DNA of 64,000 nt from Nageia nagi (taxonomy: Eukaryota > Pinophyta), in assembly GCA_050084985.1 (NCBI GenBank), contig JBITNC010000001.1, positions 64,108,001 through 64,172,000 on the forward strand, read 5' to 3'. Numbering within the stretch: the stretch's first letter is position 1; every line of letters starts with the position of its first letter. The notes beneath the pieces were generated by a model. The model worked only from the letters and a program-made list of their open reading frames with translations, did no database searches and had not been told where the DNA came from. The translations under genes and the position numbers were made by a program. Positions 34,701 to 46,401 of the stretch are shown piece by piece.

Positions 34701-36775
34701 AATAAACCCTATAATATTTTAAGCATAAGGTGATAGCTTACCATACATAGCTATCTAGCCTAATCATGCCCATAAAATATGGATTTTTATTCATCTCCAA
34801 CTAGGTGTGCCAAAAATGAGCTTTCCTACTATTGATCAATATGATGTAACCTCAAGGGTTTGGTTTGGTCTTGTTCTCCATTACCTATAATAGTAGGGTT
34901 CTTGAAAGAGAAAAAGGTGGTGGGATAATGCGCTCATGGTATTTTCTTCTCAATCTTAGGGTTTTAGGCCAGTTTGTATCTATGTGAAAGGTTAAAGGTA
35001 ATTGGAAAGATATTAAAAGGTAAAGGTAATAGAAAAGACACTAAAAAAATGAAATACAAAAAGTAAACTAAAACTAATTAGCCTAGGCATTACCACATAA
35101 AAAGCAATCCATATCTAAGTTTAGGAATAGTAAACTATCTTACTCTTGGGATCTCATAGTTGTAATACATAACAATAATTTAAGACAACATTTCATACAT
35201 ATTATTCACAAGACATAATAAATAGCCATAAATTACAGAGGGTAAAGTATCATTATATTGCATTACCATATACAAAAGCATTTCATACACTAGACAAGTT
35301 TGTTAAAATGTTTAACCTCATGGACCTCTAACAGTCCACTATTTATACTATTCTATTTACAAATGGGTGGTTGTCCACCATTACTGACCTTCACTACTCT
35401 ATTAACTAGGAACAAAAATAAAGAATTATTTATAAATGTACAATTTTAATCTACAATTATGCTATATTGCATAGTGAATTAGTATAATCATCATCAATGT
35501 CTATGAATTTTTAGATTTTAAATCTCTATACTTTCTTAGTCGTAATCCCTCATATTTGTCTTTGATTGTATTCTATTGCAATTGTAGCTAATTTTTGAAC
35601 TATGATCCATCATCTTGATTGGTACAATTTGTGTTTATGCTCTATCAACATCCATCTAACTCTCTGCAACCATTTATGAAGATCAGTATAGCTACAGGTC
35701 AGAGGAATTGTGAGGGTAATCAAAGATATATCATCAAAACCTAAGGAAGAACTATTATCGCCATGTGGAAATGAGTCAAATTTGACACATTGATAGATCC
35801 CCAAGGGTCAAACACTCTTGATTAAGTGGACCTAAGTGTTACCTTTATCTCATAATTCCCTTTTTAGCTTAGTGGGTCTTACTTGCTCTAGTGGGGTCTA
35901 TCGATTAATTGGGAGTTACCTTATCACCCATTGATTTTCAACAAAAGATTTGATGTCATCACTCAAAATCGATGGGGTCTTCATAATGGACACATTGAAA
36001 TATGTCTCACTTTTTGGTCCCTCAATAACACCCATTGATGGACTAACTCAGTTCTCACTAATTTTTGGTTATGATATAACTTTTCTCTAAAAATCCATGG
36101 GCTTTAGAACATTACCCATCACCTGATTCAACTTGATAATGACTCATATTTACAATATTTTCTAGAAAGAGTACTTGGGTCTATATAACCTAAATATTAT
36201 ATACTTAAACTCATGTAATACTTGGATTTGGACTCAAACACTTACTTCCCTTACATGTTACATTACTTCCTATACATGACTTAGCCAAAATAAAATTATC
36301 TTTCAACCTTATACCTATGTATAGTTATTGGTTGAAGACTCAACTATGTTGTAGGAAAAATATATAGGACTTAGTTACATAAAAACACCCCATAATAAGA
36401 CTAGAAAAAGACTTAGCTAGCTTTAAAATATTGACACTCATTATCATGGATTATATACAATTCTTGAATCTAATCCAAATTACTAGACAAACAATGCCTA
36501 CCCTGAACAAGATGGTAGTTCTAACTAACATTTACAATATTAAGACTTGACAATGCAAACATGACCCGAACTTTCCTATATGTACAAAAACTTGATAAAA
36601 ATAACTAAGCATAAAGACTATACACTCATTGTAGTACTTACAAAATAATGAAAGGGGAGAAAGAAGTGGGAATTAAAAGCATGGATGTTATTGAGAAAGA
36701 ATAAATAAATGAAGGAATAAAGGAATAGCAGAATATTAACCTCCTTACAGAGTGTAATTCTGAAAGAATAACAAT
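34701..36775 (-). other. Gypsy-B leader, non-coding
   Basis: Between gag and the 5' LTR candidate. Only short frames with no similarity. No good primer-binding site was found next to 36,775. A purine run at 36,650-36,670 (GAAAGGGGAGAAAGAAGTGG) is on the plus strand, the wrong orientation for this element. Confidence 0.35.
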
Positions 36776-37617
36776 AACCTTTATGGTCAAATGATGTAAT
36801 ACTATATGAATTGACTTGTTGATAGCATGGTTGGTTTATGTAAATGAATCTCATACTTAGGATTTAAAGAATATAGTTTTACTTGCATAAGCATGATGTA
36901 TGAAAGTTAATATTAAATAGTGGTAAACAACCATATTTGTATATGTCATTATAGTTTTCATTTTGGAAACATTTAATATCCAAGTTGAGAATAGAACTTG
37001 AATCTATTCTTCATTACCATCATGTAATCTTGATACATAGTTATAAAGTTTATCATTTAAGTAAAGAAAAGACTTAGATGGAAATTAAATGGTTAGGAGT
37101 TAACCTTTAGGTATTAGAAAATTAAGATAGAAAATGCAAGGCTAGTTCTACCTCCAATATAAACACCTAGTCAAAGATAAAAGTAGGTTATCATTTGACA
37201 AAAGGTAGTACCTATGGGATTTATGGGCAGGTAGTTCCTATAGGTTAAATTGGTGGTCTCTAGCATGTATTATGGGTAGGCAAGAGTACATAAATTAAAT
37301 ATTAGGGTAGTGAAATTTAACATTGAGTTCAATCATAGGAGGTGATGAGAACTTGATCCACTTGGCATACATTAAAAGATTACTATAATGGGGTAGCATG
37401 AGGTGATGGGAAAAGCTTGACCCTTATTAGGTGTATGGGCCCTAAGAATAACCCGAAGGTCATGGTTGATATAGGTGAGACAAACATGGGAGATGTTTGA
37501 ATCATGGGTGCTTAGTTGAATCAAGTACATGGTAGATGCATTGATGAAAATTGACTATCACATGCATTGGGTAAAAATGGAAACTAGTCATTTCCATCCA
37601 CTTGAGGGTCATCTACA
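36776..37617 (-). repeat. Gypsy-B LTR, right copy (5' LTR, about 842 bp)
   Basis: Pair of 27,555-28,409. On the minus strand it starts TGTAGATGACCC at 37,617. Its inner end lacks the expected CA (AACAATAACC against TGTAACC in the other copy on the plus strand), probably through mutation. Confidence 0.65.
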
Positions 37618-37735
37618 GTGACTACATTAAACACAAACATGGAATGCCAAAACCTATTTATGCATATTTAATGGTGTTTACTTACAAAAAAATAATTGTG
37701 TTTGGTTTTGAGGTAGAATTTAGATGGACATTTCA
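37618..37735 (+). mobile_element. Insert-X, right part
   Basis: The last 118 bases before the Copia-B reading frame resumes. It has no similarity to the Gypsy-B LTR. It ends GGACATTTCA at 37,735 and is followed by CATGA (37,736-37,740), the near copy of GATGA at 25,236. Confidence 0.5.
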
Positions 37736-37740
37736 CATGA

Positions 37741-38560
37741 GTTATTTCCAATGAACATAGCTACATCAGTCTAGTAGTGAAATATTTATATGGCAATCAA
37801 AGTATATTAGAGATATCTTGAAAAGGTTTAGGTTGAATGAGAACAAACTTGCAACAATGCCAATAGCATGTGGAGAATTGTTGAGTCTATATGATGGAGA
37901 AGAGAAAAAAAACAAAATAAAATACAAAAGTATAGTGGGTATCCCAATGTTTTTATGTAACATAAGGCCAAATATTTATTTTGTTATTTCTTAGTATTAC
38001 TGGTACATGGCAGATCTATCATAGTTTTACCTAAGGGAAATAAAGAGGGTAATAAGATATGTGAGAGGTACCATTGATTATGGAATCCACTACATCCAGG
38101 TAAAGGAATTAAAGCTAGTGGGTTTCAGTGATAGCGATTAGGGAAGTAACATAGAGGATAGAAAGTCCATAAATGAAAAATGCTTCTCCTTAGAATCAGG
38201 ATTGATTACATGGAGTTCCAAGAAGTAGGACACAAATGTATTCTCTTCTATATAGGTTGAATATATTGCATTGATATCAATAAGTGCACATGCTTTATGG
38301 ATTAGGAAAGTGGTAGCAGAGATTGGGAAGAAGCAAGAGGCTCCTACTACATTATTTTGTAATAGCCAAAGTGCCATAAAGTGAGCATATAATCCTATCC
38401 ATCATTCTAGGTCCAAGTATTTTGACATCAAGAATCACTTCATTCAGGACATAGTGGAGAAGAAACAAGTGAAATTGAGTTATTGCTCAACACAAGATCA
38501 AGTAGTAGATATCTTCATGAAGGGAGTAGCAAGGACTTAATAGTTTCTACTAAGGAACTT
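37741..38560 (+). pseudogene. pol: Copia-B reverse transcriptase end and RNase H
   Basis: Continues the RT interrupted at 25,240: SYF, then IFIWQSKYIRDILKRFRLNE, YKSIVG, and the RNase H blocks LVGFSDSD, NIEDRKSIN, GLITWSSKK, VEYIALISISAHALWI and PIHHSRSKYFDIKNHF. The end of the polyprotein is near 38,550. Stops are frequent (for example TAG for Trp after FSDSD). The RNase H copia wording is clear. It cannot be active. Confidence 0.85.
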
Positions 38561-38582
38561 GATTCTAAGTCTCCTTACCAAC

Positions 38583-38590
38583 AAGGGGGA
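38583..38590 (+). other. Polypurine tract of Copia-B
   Basis: AAGGGGGA just after the RNase H end and four bases before TGTTGGA. The position and orientation fit the plus-strand Copia-B. Confidence 0.7.
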
Positions 38591-38593
38591 TAA

Positions 38594-39090
38594 TGTTGGA
38601 AATATGGCCAAATATTAAAATGGAAATTCAAGTCATAAGATGATATTTTTAGCCTTGGATAATGTCTATTTTAAAAAAGATGTAACAAAATTGTAGAGAT
38701 TTAAAATCTATAGAATTTGGAAAAAAAGGGGCTCAAATAGACACCCAAGTTAAAAGTTATGGCCAAAATATGAAGACATCTTTTCTAGGCTATTTTAGCA
38801 ATTATTTACTTCTTAGTTTAGTAGATGTAATAAACACCATTGATGTTGATCCAATGGATGATATGAGCTAGGGTTACATATTTCTTTATTTAGTTTGGTG
38901 TTGTGTACTTAAGCCATTTTCTAGGGTTTTTTATATAATCTCTTTGTAGTTTTATTATGTATGAGATCTACATAGCCTGATTGAATAATGTATTGAAACT
39001 CTGTTGAATTTTTACCAAAATCCAAAATATAAGAAAGGCCAAGGCCAATTTAATTTATTCCATATTATTGTAATTGTAGATGTTCTTTTA
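38594..39090 (+). repeat. 3' LTR of Copia-B (end uncertain)
   Basis: It starts TGTTGGAAATATGG after the polypurine tract. A TATATAA box lies at 38,932-38,938, which would place the transcription start near 38,965. The right end may be the TTCATTCA at about 39,090, which is followed by ATGGTATATCAAAC, a possible decayed primer site. No second copy was found near 23,100, so the length is not confirmed. Confidence 0.5.
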
Positions 39091-40379
39091 ATTCTTCATT
39101 CAATGGTATATCAAACATAAGAAAACAAAAGTACATAGAGAAAATTACATCCCTCAAAAAGTTAGTTCTCACCAATTGTCTATAGTTTGATAATTTTTGT
39201 TTGTTTTTATAGTCTTATAAAAAATAATAAAATATAATTTTGTAAAATAAAAATAAGAGACATATATTACTCCAAAATATGCAAGTTATACATTGTATAG
39301 GGACCTTGGAAAGATCTATCTAAAGATGTAAAGAGTAGCAAAAATAGAGTTGTAGAACAAAAAATATAGTCTCTTAAATTAGTCTACTCAATAGTTTTGA
39401 AAAAATTGGGAATGATTATTTATAGTTAGCATAAAGTGATAAAATACATTTTTCTAAAGCTAAAATGAGACACTTGCATTCTTCAAAGGTACGCATATGA
39501 TATACCATTGGAATTGGTGTGAAATAACATTTCCAATTATGCAACAAGTGGAGCTATACAAAAAAATATTATAATGGCTAGAAAATGGCAATTCATGTAG
39601 ATTTGACCAAAATGTAATATTCAACAAAATAATTGCACACATGGCCAGTTTTAGTTCTCTTCAATAAAAGAAGAACCAACAATAAATGAAGGATGGAATT
39701 AAACATTTGGTGGCATCCCAACTTATTCAACATAAAGATGAATTAGTTACATATGTGGATTTTAATTGTAATAAAGATTAAGTATGTAAAGAAAATTTTG
39801 TTAGGAATATGAAATAGAATTAGAATAAAAGAATTTTTATAGAGATTCCTTCCTATGGATATATAATTATTGTAAGCTTAGGGAGAAGGATATGATGGAG
39901 AATGTATTATAGAAGCCAGAAGAGTAAGTTTTACAAGTTACAATGCTCTTGTAAGTTTGTAATTATTTCAATAAAAGAAGTGTTATGTTTCATGTGCATT
40001 GATTTGAGTTAAATTAAGTCAAAGTAAGATAGGATAGGGGAAATCTACTCCTAGCTGAACAAGAAAGGGTCCACTTGGATCAGATAGGATAGGTAGATCT
40101 CCCCTAGCTAAGGTATTTATTTGCTTGCATTGTTATCTTTTCTTTCAAGTATTATTATTTTCTTTCAGTGTATTTCTTTCTTTCTTAGTGTGGTGTGATT
40201 TTTTATGAGATCTAATTTCTAGTATGTTGTGATTTATTTTATGATGTGATTTGAGATATGATATATTTCCTACAATTTTATTACTTTTTATACTATAATA
40301 TTTTTCCTACAAAAGTGGAGTAAGACCAATTTCTCAAGAAATTTGCACATACAATACAAGAACACCTTGTTAAGCTTTT
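39091..40379. other. AT-rich stretch without recognised genes
   Basis: No coding similarity on either strand. At 39,830-39,990 an LTR-tail-like passage (AGGGAGAAGGATATGATGGAG, then AATTATTTCAATAAAAGAAG) resembles the U5 end of plant copia elements. I cannot place its boundaries. Confidence 0.3.
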
Positions 40380-40449
40380 AGACCCTAGGGTAAAAAATTA
40401 AAATCAAAAATCAAAAGGAAGTAAGAACCCTTTTTTAACATATTTAACC

Positions 40450-41955
40450 CATAGAAAATCTTGAAGGATATTTTATAACTTCTTGTAGAATGCTTTGGAA
40501 GGAAACCAATACAAGGAGTAAAACACTTGAGTAGAAGCTAAAACCTTGGGGAAAATATGAAATTTCTAAGCTAGGAAAAGGCAAAACTTTTTGTATGACC
40601 AATAAGTAAGCTTCTTTTCCTCATTCTAAATAAAAAAATGCCATAATTAAGATGAAGAACCATAAAAGGTAAAGGGAATACCCAAGAACTTAAATATTTG
40701 ACCTAGTTAGATACAACTCCAATTAGTATATTTCTCTAGCCAAATTGGGAGAGGATTATGAGATGGCCTATTGTAAGAAGTATTTTTCCATTAAACATTC
40801 AATCCCAAAGAAAGAAAAATGATGTACAAACACTTAATATAAGTTCAAAGAGAGGATTCCTCTTCCTTGATTGTTAAAAAGAAATCATCAACAAAATTCC
40901 CACTAAGCAATTGTCTATCATAGCAAGGGAGAGAAGTGCACCTACTTTTCCCTTAACTAGCTTTATGAGCTACCAAATAGCTAAAAATATATGCAACAAG
41001 GATGAAAAGAGAGGGATCAAGAGGGAAACCTTAGTGTATAGAGCATCCAAGCTAAATCACTTTAGACTTATAATTATTTAAATTAAGGATTGTTTAAGCT
41101 GATTTAAAAAGCATTTACACTGAATTAATGAAGTTTGGTCCAAACCTAGTAGCTTGAAGCATGTTAATAATGAAATTTCATTCAACCCTGTTGTAGGCTT
41201 TTCAAATTCAATTTTGAGAAAAAATAACATCTTGTTCATACTATCGATCCCACTTCATGCCTTCGTATATTGCTATAACATTATTAAAAGAATATATCTA
41301 CTTTAACAAAGCCAATTTTCTATGGATGAAAAATCAAAGGAAGTAAGGGTTTTAGATTTAAGGCCAAGGATTTGGAAATAATTTTATAACTCACATTCAA
41401 AAGAGTAATTGACCTCCAATTAGTTATAATATCAATATTTTCAGCTTTAGGAAAATATTTAACATTAACTTGATTTATGATGGAACCTAATGATCCATAA
41501 TGCATGGATTCAAAATAAGTATTTAACAAGTCAAGCCCCACCATATCCCAAAATTATTTATAAAATCCATAGGGAATTTCATCCAAACTAGGGTTTTTTC
41601 ATTAACCATTTGAGAGAGGGAATATTTAAGATCATCAATAGTAAGGGGTTGATCATAAAACTCCACTTGAGAAGGAGAAAGCTTTAGGCCATAATTATGA
41701 AACATTCATTCAAAGCTTATTGGCAAATTTTAGTAAGAGTTTGGGAAGCAAAAAAATTTTGGTAGTGATAAAACAAATCTTGAATAATTTTTTAAAGAGA
41801 GGTGATTCTACCCTCTTCAATTTGAAGAGTTTGGAATTGATAAAAATGGGTAACGGGGTGAAGTATTTTAAAGAATTCCTTGGATACTCTATCACCCAGT
41901 TTGAGCCAATGCATTTAGGCTTTAATTTGGGATTCTTTAGCCTTGTATAACTCAA
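40450..41955 (-). pseudogene. LINE-A reverse transcriptase remnant
   Basis: Three frames follow in order. That at 41,955-41,710 is the pre-RT linker. That at 41,705-41,523 has IDDLKYSLSQMVNEKT. That at 41,544-41,320 has TNWRSITLLNVSYKIISKSL, the classical WRPISLLN block. Further down, broken frames give EFEKPTTGLN, GFPLDPSLFILVAYIFS, LSGNFVDDFFL (FADD-like catalytic box with VDD) and FLGIPFTF. This matches plant L1 RT. Confidence 0.78.
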
Positions 41956-42549
41956 CCTTCTTTAGCTCATGTCTCAAGAAGCAAAATGCATTTACAAGGC
42001 AAAATTAAAAGGAGAACATTGTAGGTGAATGACGGCTTTGGAAAATTCCTCTTTGAGAGATGAGTTGGCATACTTCCTTCACTTAGTAATATTTATCACC
42101 ATGGTTCTTAAAAAATTAGTAATGTGATGAATACCAAAATTCCACTAACTAATTCATCCAATAGAGCTAGAGGGTCTGGGAATGAGATTCCAAATTCTAT
42201 ATATATGGAAGCAAATATTTGAGATTTGAAGGAAGGAGATATTAAGATAAAATTTGGAGGAGAAGGTATGGTATCAAGGCCCTTGATATTCAAAATACCA
42301 AAAATAATAGAAGCATGGTTATACATAGTAGTATTGGCTATAACTGAAAGGAAAGGAGCACTCAATTGAAGCCTAGAAAAGGAGAAGAAGCTACATTTAG
42401 AAAGAATTGTACAATCCAATTGTTTTAGAACTCTGAAGGTATCACTTTAGAAATTAGAACATGTAAATCACAAATCATTAGGGAATGTAGTATGAGAAAA
42501 ATAGGAGTTAGGGTCAAATAAACATAGTTTGTACTTCATAAAAAATAGG

Positions 42550-43000
42550 CTTCTCTTTCTCCTACATACCACCTCATGTGGGAGTGACTATGTTTATCAA
42601 TTAGTTTCTCTACCATATTGAAATCCCCATAAAGATCCCAAGTGGCAAGTGGTAAAAATATAGTTAAATAATGCCATAAGGTGCATCAAGTAGGGGTATC
42701 ATTATAAGTGTAGATATTAACAATACAAAAATCCTTGCCTGATATTTCAAAAAAAAATCCAAATTGCTTGATTTGAAGGGTCAACTCCATAAGACACAAC
42801 ATGTGACTTCCATCTAGGCCTAATAATAGTGATAATACCATATTTGCCAAGGGAATGATTGATAGCATGGAAGAAGATACTAGGGAAAAAATATTGCAAG
42901 TACATTACAAAATAAAAAACACCAACTTTAATCTCTTAGAAATTAATAAAGTCCACTTTTCCATATAAATTTGAGACATTTTCCACCACATTGCGAACAT
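42550..43000 (-). pseudogene. LINE-A endonuclease remnant
   Basis: The minus strand reads GKYGIITIIRPRWKSHVVSY, then SGKDFCIVNIYTYNDTPT, then WDLYGDFNMVE followed by DKH. These are the middle and end blocks of the L1-type apurinic endonuclease, whose GDFN motif is kept. It nicks target DNA to prime reverse transcription. Upstream blocks are degraded. Confidence 0.7.
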
Positions 43001-43206
43001 GATATTTACGAAATGGGTCTATTAGTTCTCTAAAATTCAAATAAAATAGATCATGAGGAATTTTTATGATTCATAATATCCATGATGTCCTCTCCTATTC
43101 TTAAAACTCCTAGGTAATTCAAGGAGTTAGAATTATTTCACTTTATTTGTTACACAATGGTCATTTGATAATGTACTTCATCCATTTGATGATGATTATT
43201 CATAAG

Positions 43207-43927
43207 TGTTAGGTTCAAATAATTTCATATAAACTTGAGCATAAACTCTTACTCCTTGGCAAAGGAAGAAACTAAGTTTAGTGAAGAAAAATAGTATGCA
43301 ATAACATAAGAAAAGAGGGATAAGAGATTAATGTGGTTCACCTAAGGTGGATTACATTCATAAATAAGCTTTCAAACCTTTACATTATACAATCTTCTAA
43401 TTCCTTCAAAAAATAATGAACAGTGTAACATTGCTATAACATTTACTTTGGACTGCAAAAAAACCTATTTATGAATCTCTCTCAAAACTCTTAACAAGAA
43501 TAACATCAAAATCATAACTTACAATTCTCAAAATAGTACATAAAGATCTCAATCCAATAACCTCTATTTATAGGAGGGATACCAAACCATCTTGATCCCA
43601 AAAGTGGTCAAGGAATCTATGGAGTAACTCCCTATCCTATGTGTAACCACAACTATGTAATAAAGGTTGGATTGAACATGATTTTGATTGCCCAAAATGG
43701 ATTTTATCGCTCTCTATTTTCCAATCGGTATGTATCAAAATGGTTACTGATTATGGATCAAATGTAACAAGACCAGTTACTTAATAACACTTCCACTACC
43801 ACCCACTACCTAACTGATATGCTAACTAACTACTAACTAATTGAATGAATTATTGATCGGTACACTAGTTAAGACTAGAATAGAGAGAAATGCAAAGATC
43901 AAGATAAATCAAGCTCCACACTCAACA
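43207..43927 (-). repeat. Copia-C 3' LTR (721 bp)
   Basis: It starts TGTTAGGTTCAAATA and ends CCACACTCAACA. The pair at 46,934-47,647 is about 85-90% similar by eye. On the minus strand TATAAATAG lies at 43,572-43,564, and a CTCTCT-rich segment follows. No matching 5 bp duplication is apparent outside the two LTRs (ATAAG against ACAAA). Confidence 0.88.
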
Positions 43928-43999
43928 ATCTATTGCTTGAAGATTGATACCTCTACAACACACTATAATAAGGGTTGAAAGCTTCTCATCTTGATCTTA

Positions 44000-45122
44000 C
44001 TCTTTAAGGCCAACTAAAATTGAGGAAAATCCCAACTTCTCCTTTATTATATCTTTAGTAAACATGTCTATAGGATTATGTGAAGTATGAATATTCCCCA
44101 ATTTGATTGAACCATCCTCCAATTTTTCCTAAATGAAGTGGTACCTCAGTTTGATGTGCTTAGTTATAAAGTGAAAGATAGAGTTCTTTGTAAGATGAAT
44201 AACACCTTGACTATCACTCTATAGTTTTGCATCCTCTTACACCTTACCCAATTCCTCCAACAATATTTGTAATCAAATAAGCTCTTTTTTTGCCTTAGTA
44301 GCAGCAACATATTCAAATTTAGTATTAGAGAGAGCTACAACTTGTTGGAGCTTAGAGATCCAACTAACTTTTCTACTACCAAAGATAAATACATATCTTG
44401 TAGTACTTCTCCTACCATCAAGATCACATGTTATGTCAGAATCAACATATCCTTACAAACAAGTATTAGAATCTCCTAAACATAAAGAGTAATAATAAGT
44501 ACCCCTCTAACACCTAATAATCCACTTAACTTATTCCTAATAACCATTTCCTATATTGTTCATAAACCTATATATAACTCCCATTGCTTATGTTATATTT
44601 GGTCTAATACACACCATTGCATACATTAAACTCCCAACCATTGAAGCATATGAAACCTTAGTCATTACTCATTTTCCTTATCTATCTTAGGAATTAAATG
44701 TTTAGTGAGTTTTAAATTTTTTTCCAATGGTGTAGTTACAGATTTTGTATCCTTCATATTAAACCTTTTAAGCATTTTTTAATGTATTCTTCTTAATTTA
44801 ATCTTAGCATGCGGTTTTATTTGTTGCTTGTTATTTTCATTCCAAGAATTTTCTTAGCCTCATCCAAATCCTTCATTGCAAAATTTTTATCCAACTTTTC
44901 CTTAAGAATAACAATATCATGCATACTACTTCCTACTACTATTATATCATCCATATACAAAAGTAAGATAACATAGTTTCTATTTTTTATCTTCTTAAAA
45001 TATACAAAATGATTTGATTGACATCTAGCGAATTCATTTATTACCATGAAAGTATCAAATTTAAGATACCATTGTCTAGGAGCTTGTTTGAGGCCATACA
45101 AGCTCTTTTCTAACTTACACAT
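44000..45122 (-). pseudogene. pol: Copia-C reverse transcriptase palm and RNase H
   Basis: The frame at 45,122-44,817 reads MCKLEKSLYGLKQAPRQWY, the catalytic YMDDIIVVGS (YMDD form) and NFAMKDLDEAKKILGMKI. Below 44,817 the RT end and RNase H are only recognisable in scattered frames down to about 44,000. The Copia-C RT sequence is closer to the Tork/TAR type than to Copia-A (inference from wording). Confidence 0.82.
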
Positions 45123-45152
45123 GTACCCTTCTTTACCTTTTACCTTGAAACC

Positions 45153-45428
45153 TTAAGTTTGATGCATGCAAATCTCCTCCTCGAAGTCACCATGAAGAAA
45201 AGTTATTGTTACATCTAGTTGTTCAAGAAATACATTTTCAATAGCAACAATACTCAATATTATTTTAATGGAGGTCATTTTTACAACCAGAGAGAAGATC
45301 TTATCAAAAATTATACCTTTCTTTTGAGCAAAATCTTTTACCACAAGTCTTGTGTTATATACATTTTTTCTAGTAGAGTCATCAATTAGAGTTGGTTCAT
45401 ATCTTTCTAGTAGAGTCATCAATCCCAT
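45153..45428 (-). pseudogene. pol: Copia-C reverse transcriptase start, after the deletion scar
   Basis: A frame of 91 residues that, from residue 25, reads NTRLVVKDFAQKKGIIFDKI, VVKMTSIKIILSIVAIENVF and LDVTITFLHGDFEEEI, the first RT blocks. The first 20 or so residues come from the repair scar and are not part of the original protein. Confidence 0.8.
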
Positions 45429-45451
45429 GCATTTGTATGAACCAACTCTAA
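45367..45451. repeat. Deletion scar with 20 bp direct and 16 bp inverted repeats
   Basis: TTTCTAGTAGAGTCATCAAT is present at 45,367-45,386 and again, exactly, at 45,404-45,423. TTAGAGTTGGTTCATA (45,386-45,401) is exactly inverted as TATGAACCAACTCTAA (45,436-45,451). They lie at the point where GAG-pre-integrase is joined to RT with the integrase missing. Confidence 0.85.
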
Positions 45452-45724
45452 CTTTTGAATTTTCTTTTCTATTCCAACTTTTAGAAAACTAACTCTTCTT
45501 TGTTTACCACACACATAATCTTCACAAAATTCCATATCAATCTCTTTTAGATTTGGAAGTAAGCATCTAAAGTGTAAGATTTTCATACCTTTGTCACTCA
45601 TATACCCAAATCTATTATGCCATAATATTGTATCTTCAACTATTGAAATAAGATTCATGGAGTAATCAAAGAAATTTATGATCCAATAAAGAGTGGCTAC
45701 CAAATTACCCTTTACAACCACCAT
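45419..45724 (-). pseudogene. pol: Copia-C GAG-pre-integrase
   Basis: The frame has TILWHNRFGYMSDKGMKIL (second His of the zinc site changed to Tyr), then FCEDYVCGKQRRVSF and KLELVHTNAWD, the entry to the integrase core (Asp of HTD changed to Asn). The core itself is absent after this point. Confidence 0.78.
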
Positions 45725-46389
45725 TAAACCTTTTGTGACCTTCAGCTAGAATTACCAAATGCAACCATATACCCTTCCTTATCTAATTTACTTATTGATG
45801 TAAGATTTATTTTAAGATTTAGAATATATCTTGTATCATAAATATTCCATTATGCACCATTAGGTAATTTCATTGTTATATTTTCAATACCAACAATTTT
45901 GCTTTGGTTTGCATTACCTAATAATACTTGACCATAGTCACCTTGTGTGTAGTTTGTAAAATATTCTTTATATGAGGTAACATGAAATGAAGTACTTGAA
46001 TTAATTACATAATAGTCACCATTTTTATCAAGATATATTACTAAGGCATCTTGTTATATCTCACCAACTATATTTTCTTCTTTATTACTTGTGCTACTAT
46101 CATCTACTTCTTTGCCTTTTCTATTCCAACAATCCTTTTTAATGTGATCCCTTTTTACCACAATGTCAATATTCCAATCTAGTTTTACCTTTTGATTGTG
46201 ATATCCCTTTGGATTTTCCTCTTTACTTGATTCTTCTCCTTTCCCTTTATATAAACCCTTTGTATCCTTCATGAGAGAAAAATTGGAACTTTCACCTGTA
46301 GATCTTCTTCTCATATCTTGACTTCGTATAGTTCCAATAATTTCAAGAAAGACCAATTTTGTATTAGAAAAAGAGTTACTAACAACCAT
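45725..46389 (-). pseudogene. Copia-C zinc-knuckle and protease region
   Basis: The frame at 46,389-46,054 includes DMRRRSTGESSNFS and DHIKKDCWNRKGK, the second half of a CCHC knuckle whose first cysteines are lost (DWNID). Downstream frames to about 45,770 show DYYVINSSTSFHVTS, where the protease D-S-G is N-S-S. Both RNA binding and protease activity would be lost. Confidence 0.7.
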
Positions 46390-46401
46390 GATAAAACTAT
46401 T

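Larger units (their letters stand above)
27555..37617 (-). mobile_element. Gypsy-B, Ty3/gypsy element (about 10.1 kb, degenerate)
   Basis: Minus-strand element bounded by the 850 bp direct repeats. From the 5' end: a leader (36,775-34,700), gag (34,700-33,300), protease (32,798-32,511), RT (31,250-30,600), RNase H (30,480-30,030) and integrase (29,950-28,900). RT lies before integrase, as in Ty3/gypsy. Its RT wording (SLKDNYPLPPMEQIL, YLDD) differs from Gypsy-A and Gypsy-C, so it is a separate lineage. It sits inside Insert-X, which sits inside Copia-B. Confidence 0.75.
40380..43200 (-). mobile_element. LINE-A, L1-like non-LTR retrotransposon relic
   Basis: On the minus strand an endonuclease region (about 43,000-42,550) is followed by RT (about 41,750-40,450), the ORF2 order of plant L1 elements. 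No LTR or poly(A) end is evident, and frames are broken throughout. Copia-C starts only a few bases upstream, at 43,207, so it may have inserted in or beside the LINE. Confidence 0.8.

Noticed and set aside
36649-36670. Purine run as polypurine tract of Gypsy-B
   Set aside because: It is on the plus strand and at the 5' side of a minus-strand element, so the orientation and place are wrong.
20401-39090. DR2 and the sequence at 38,594 as the LTR pair of Copia-B
   Set aside because: The two do not resemble each other; only the 3' one has a polypurine tract next to it.
41720-41950. Plus-strand frame of 76 residues
   Set aside because: It is antisense to the LINE-A pre-RT linker.
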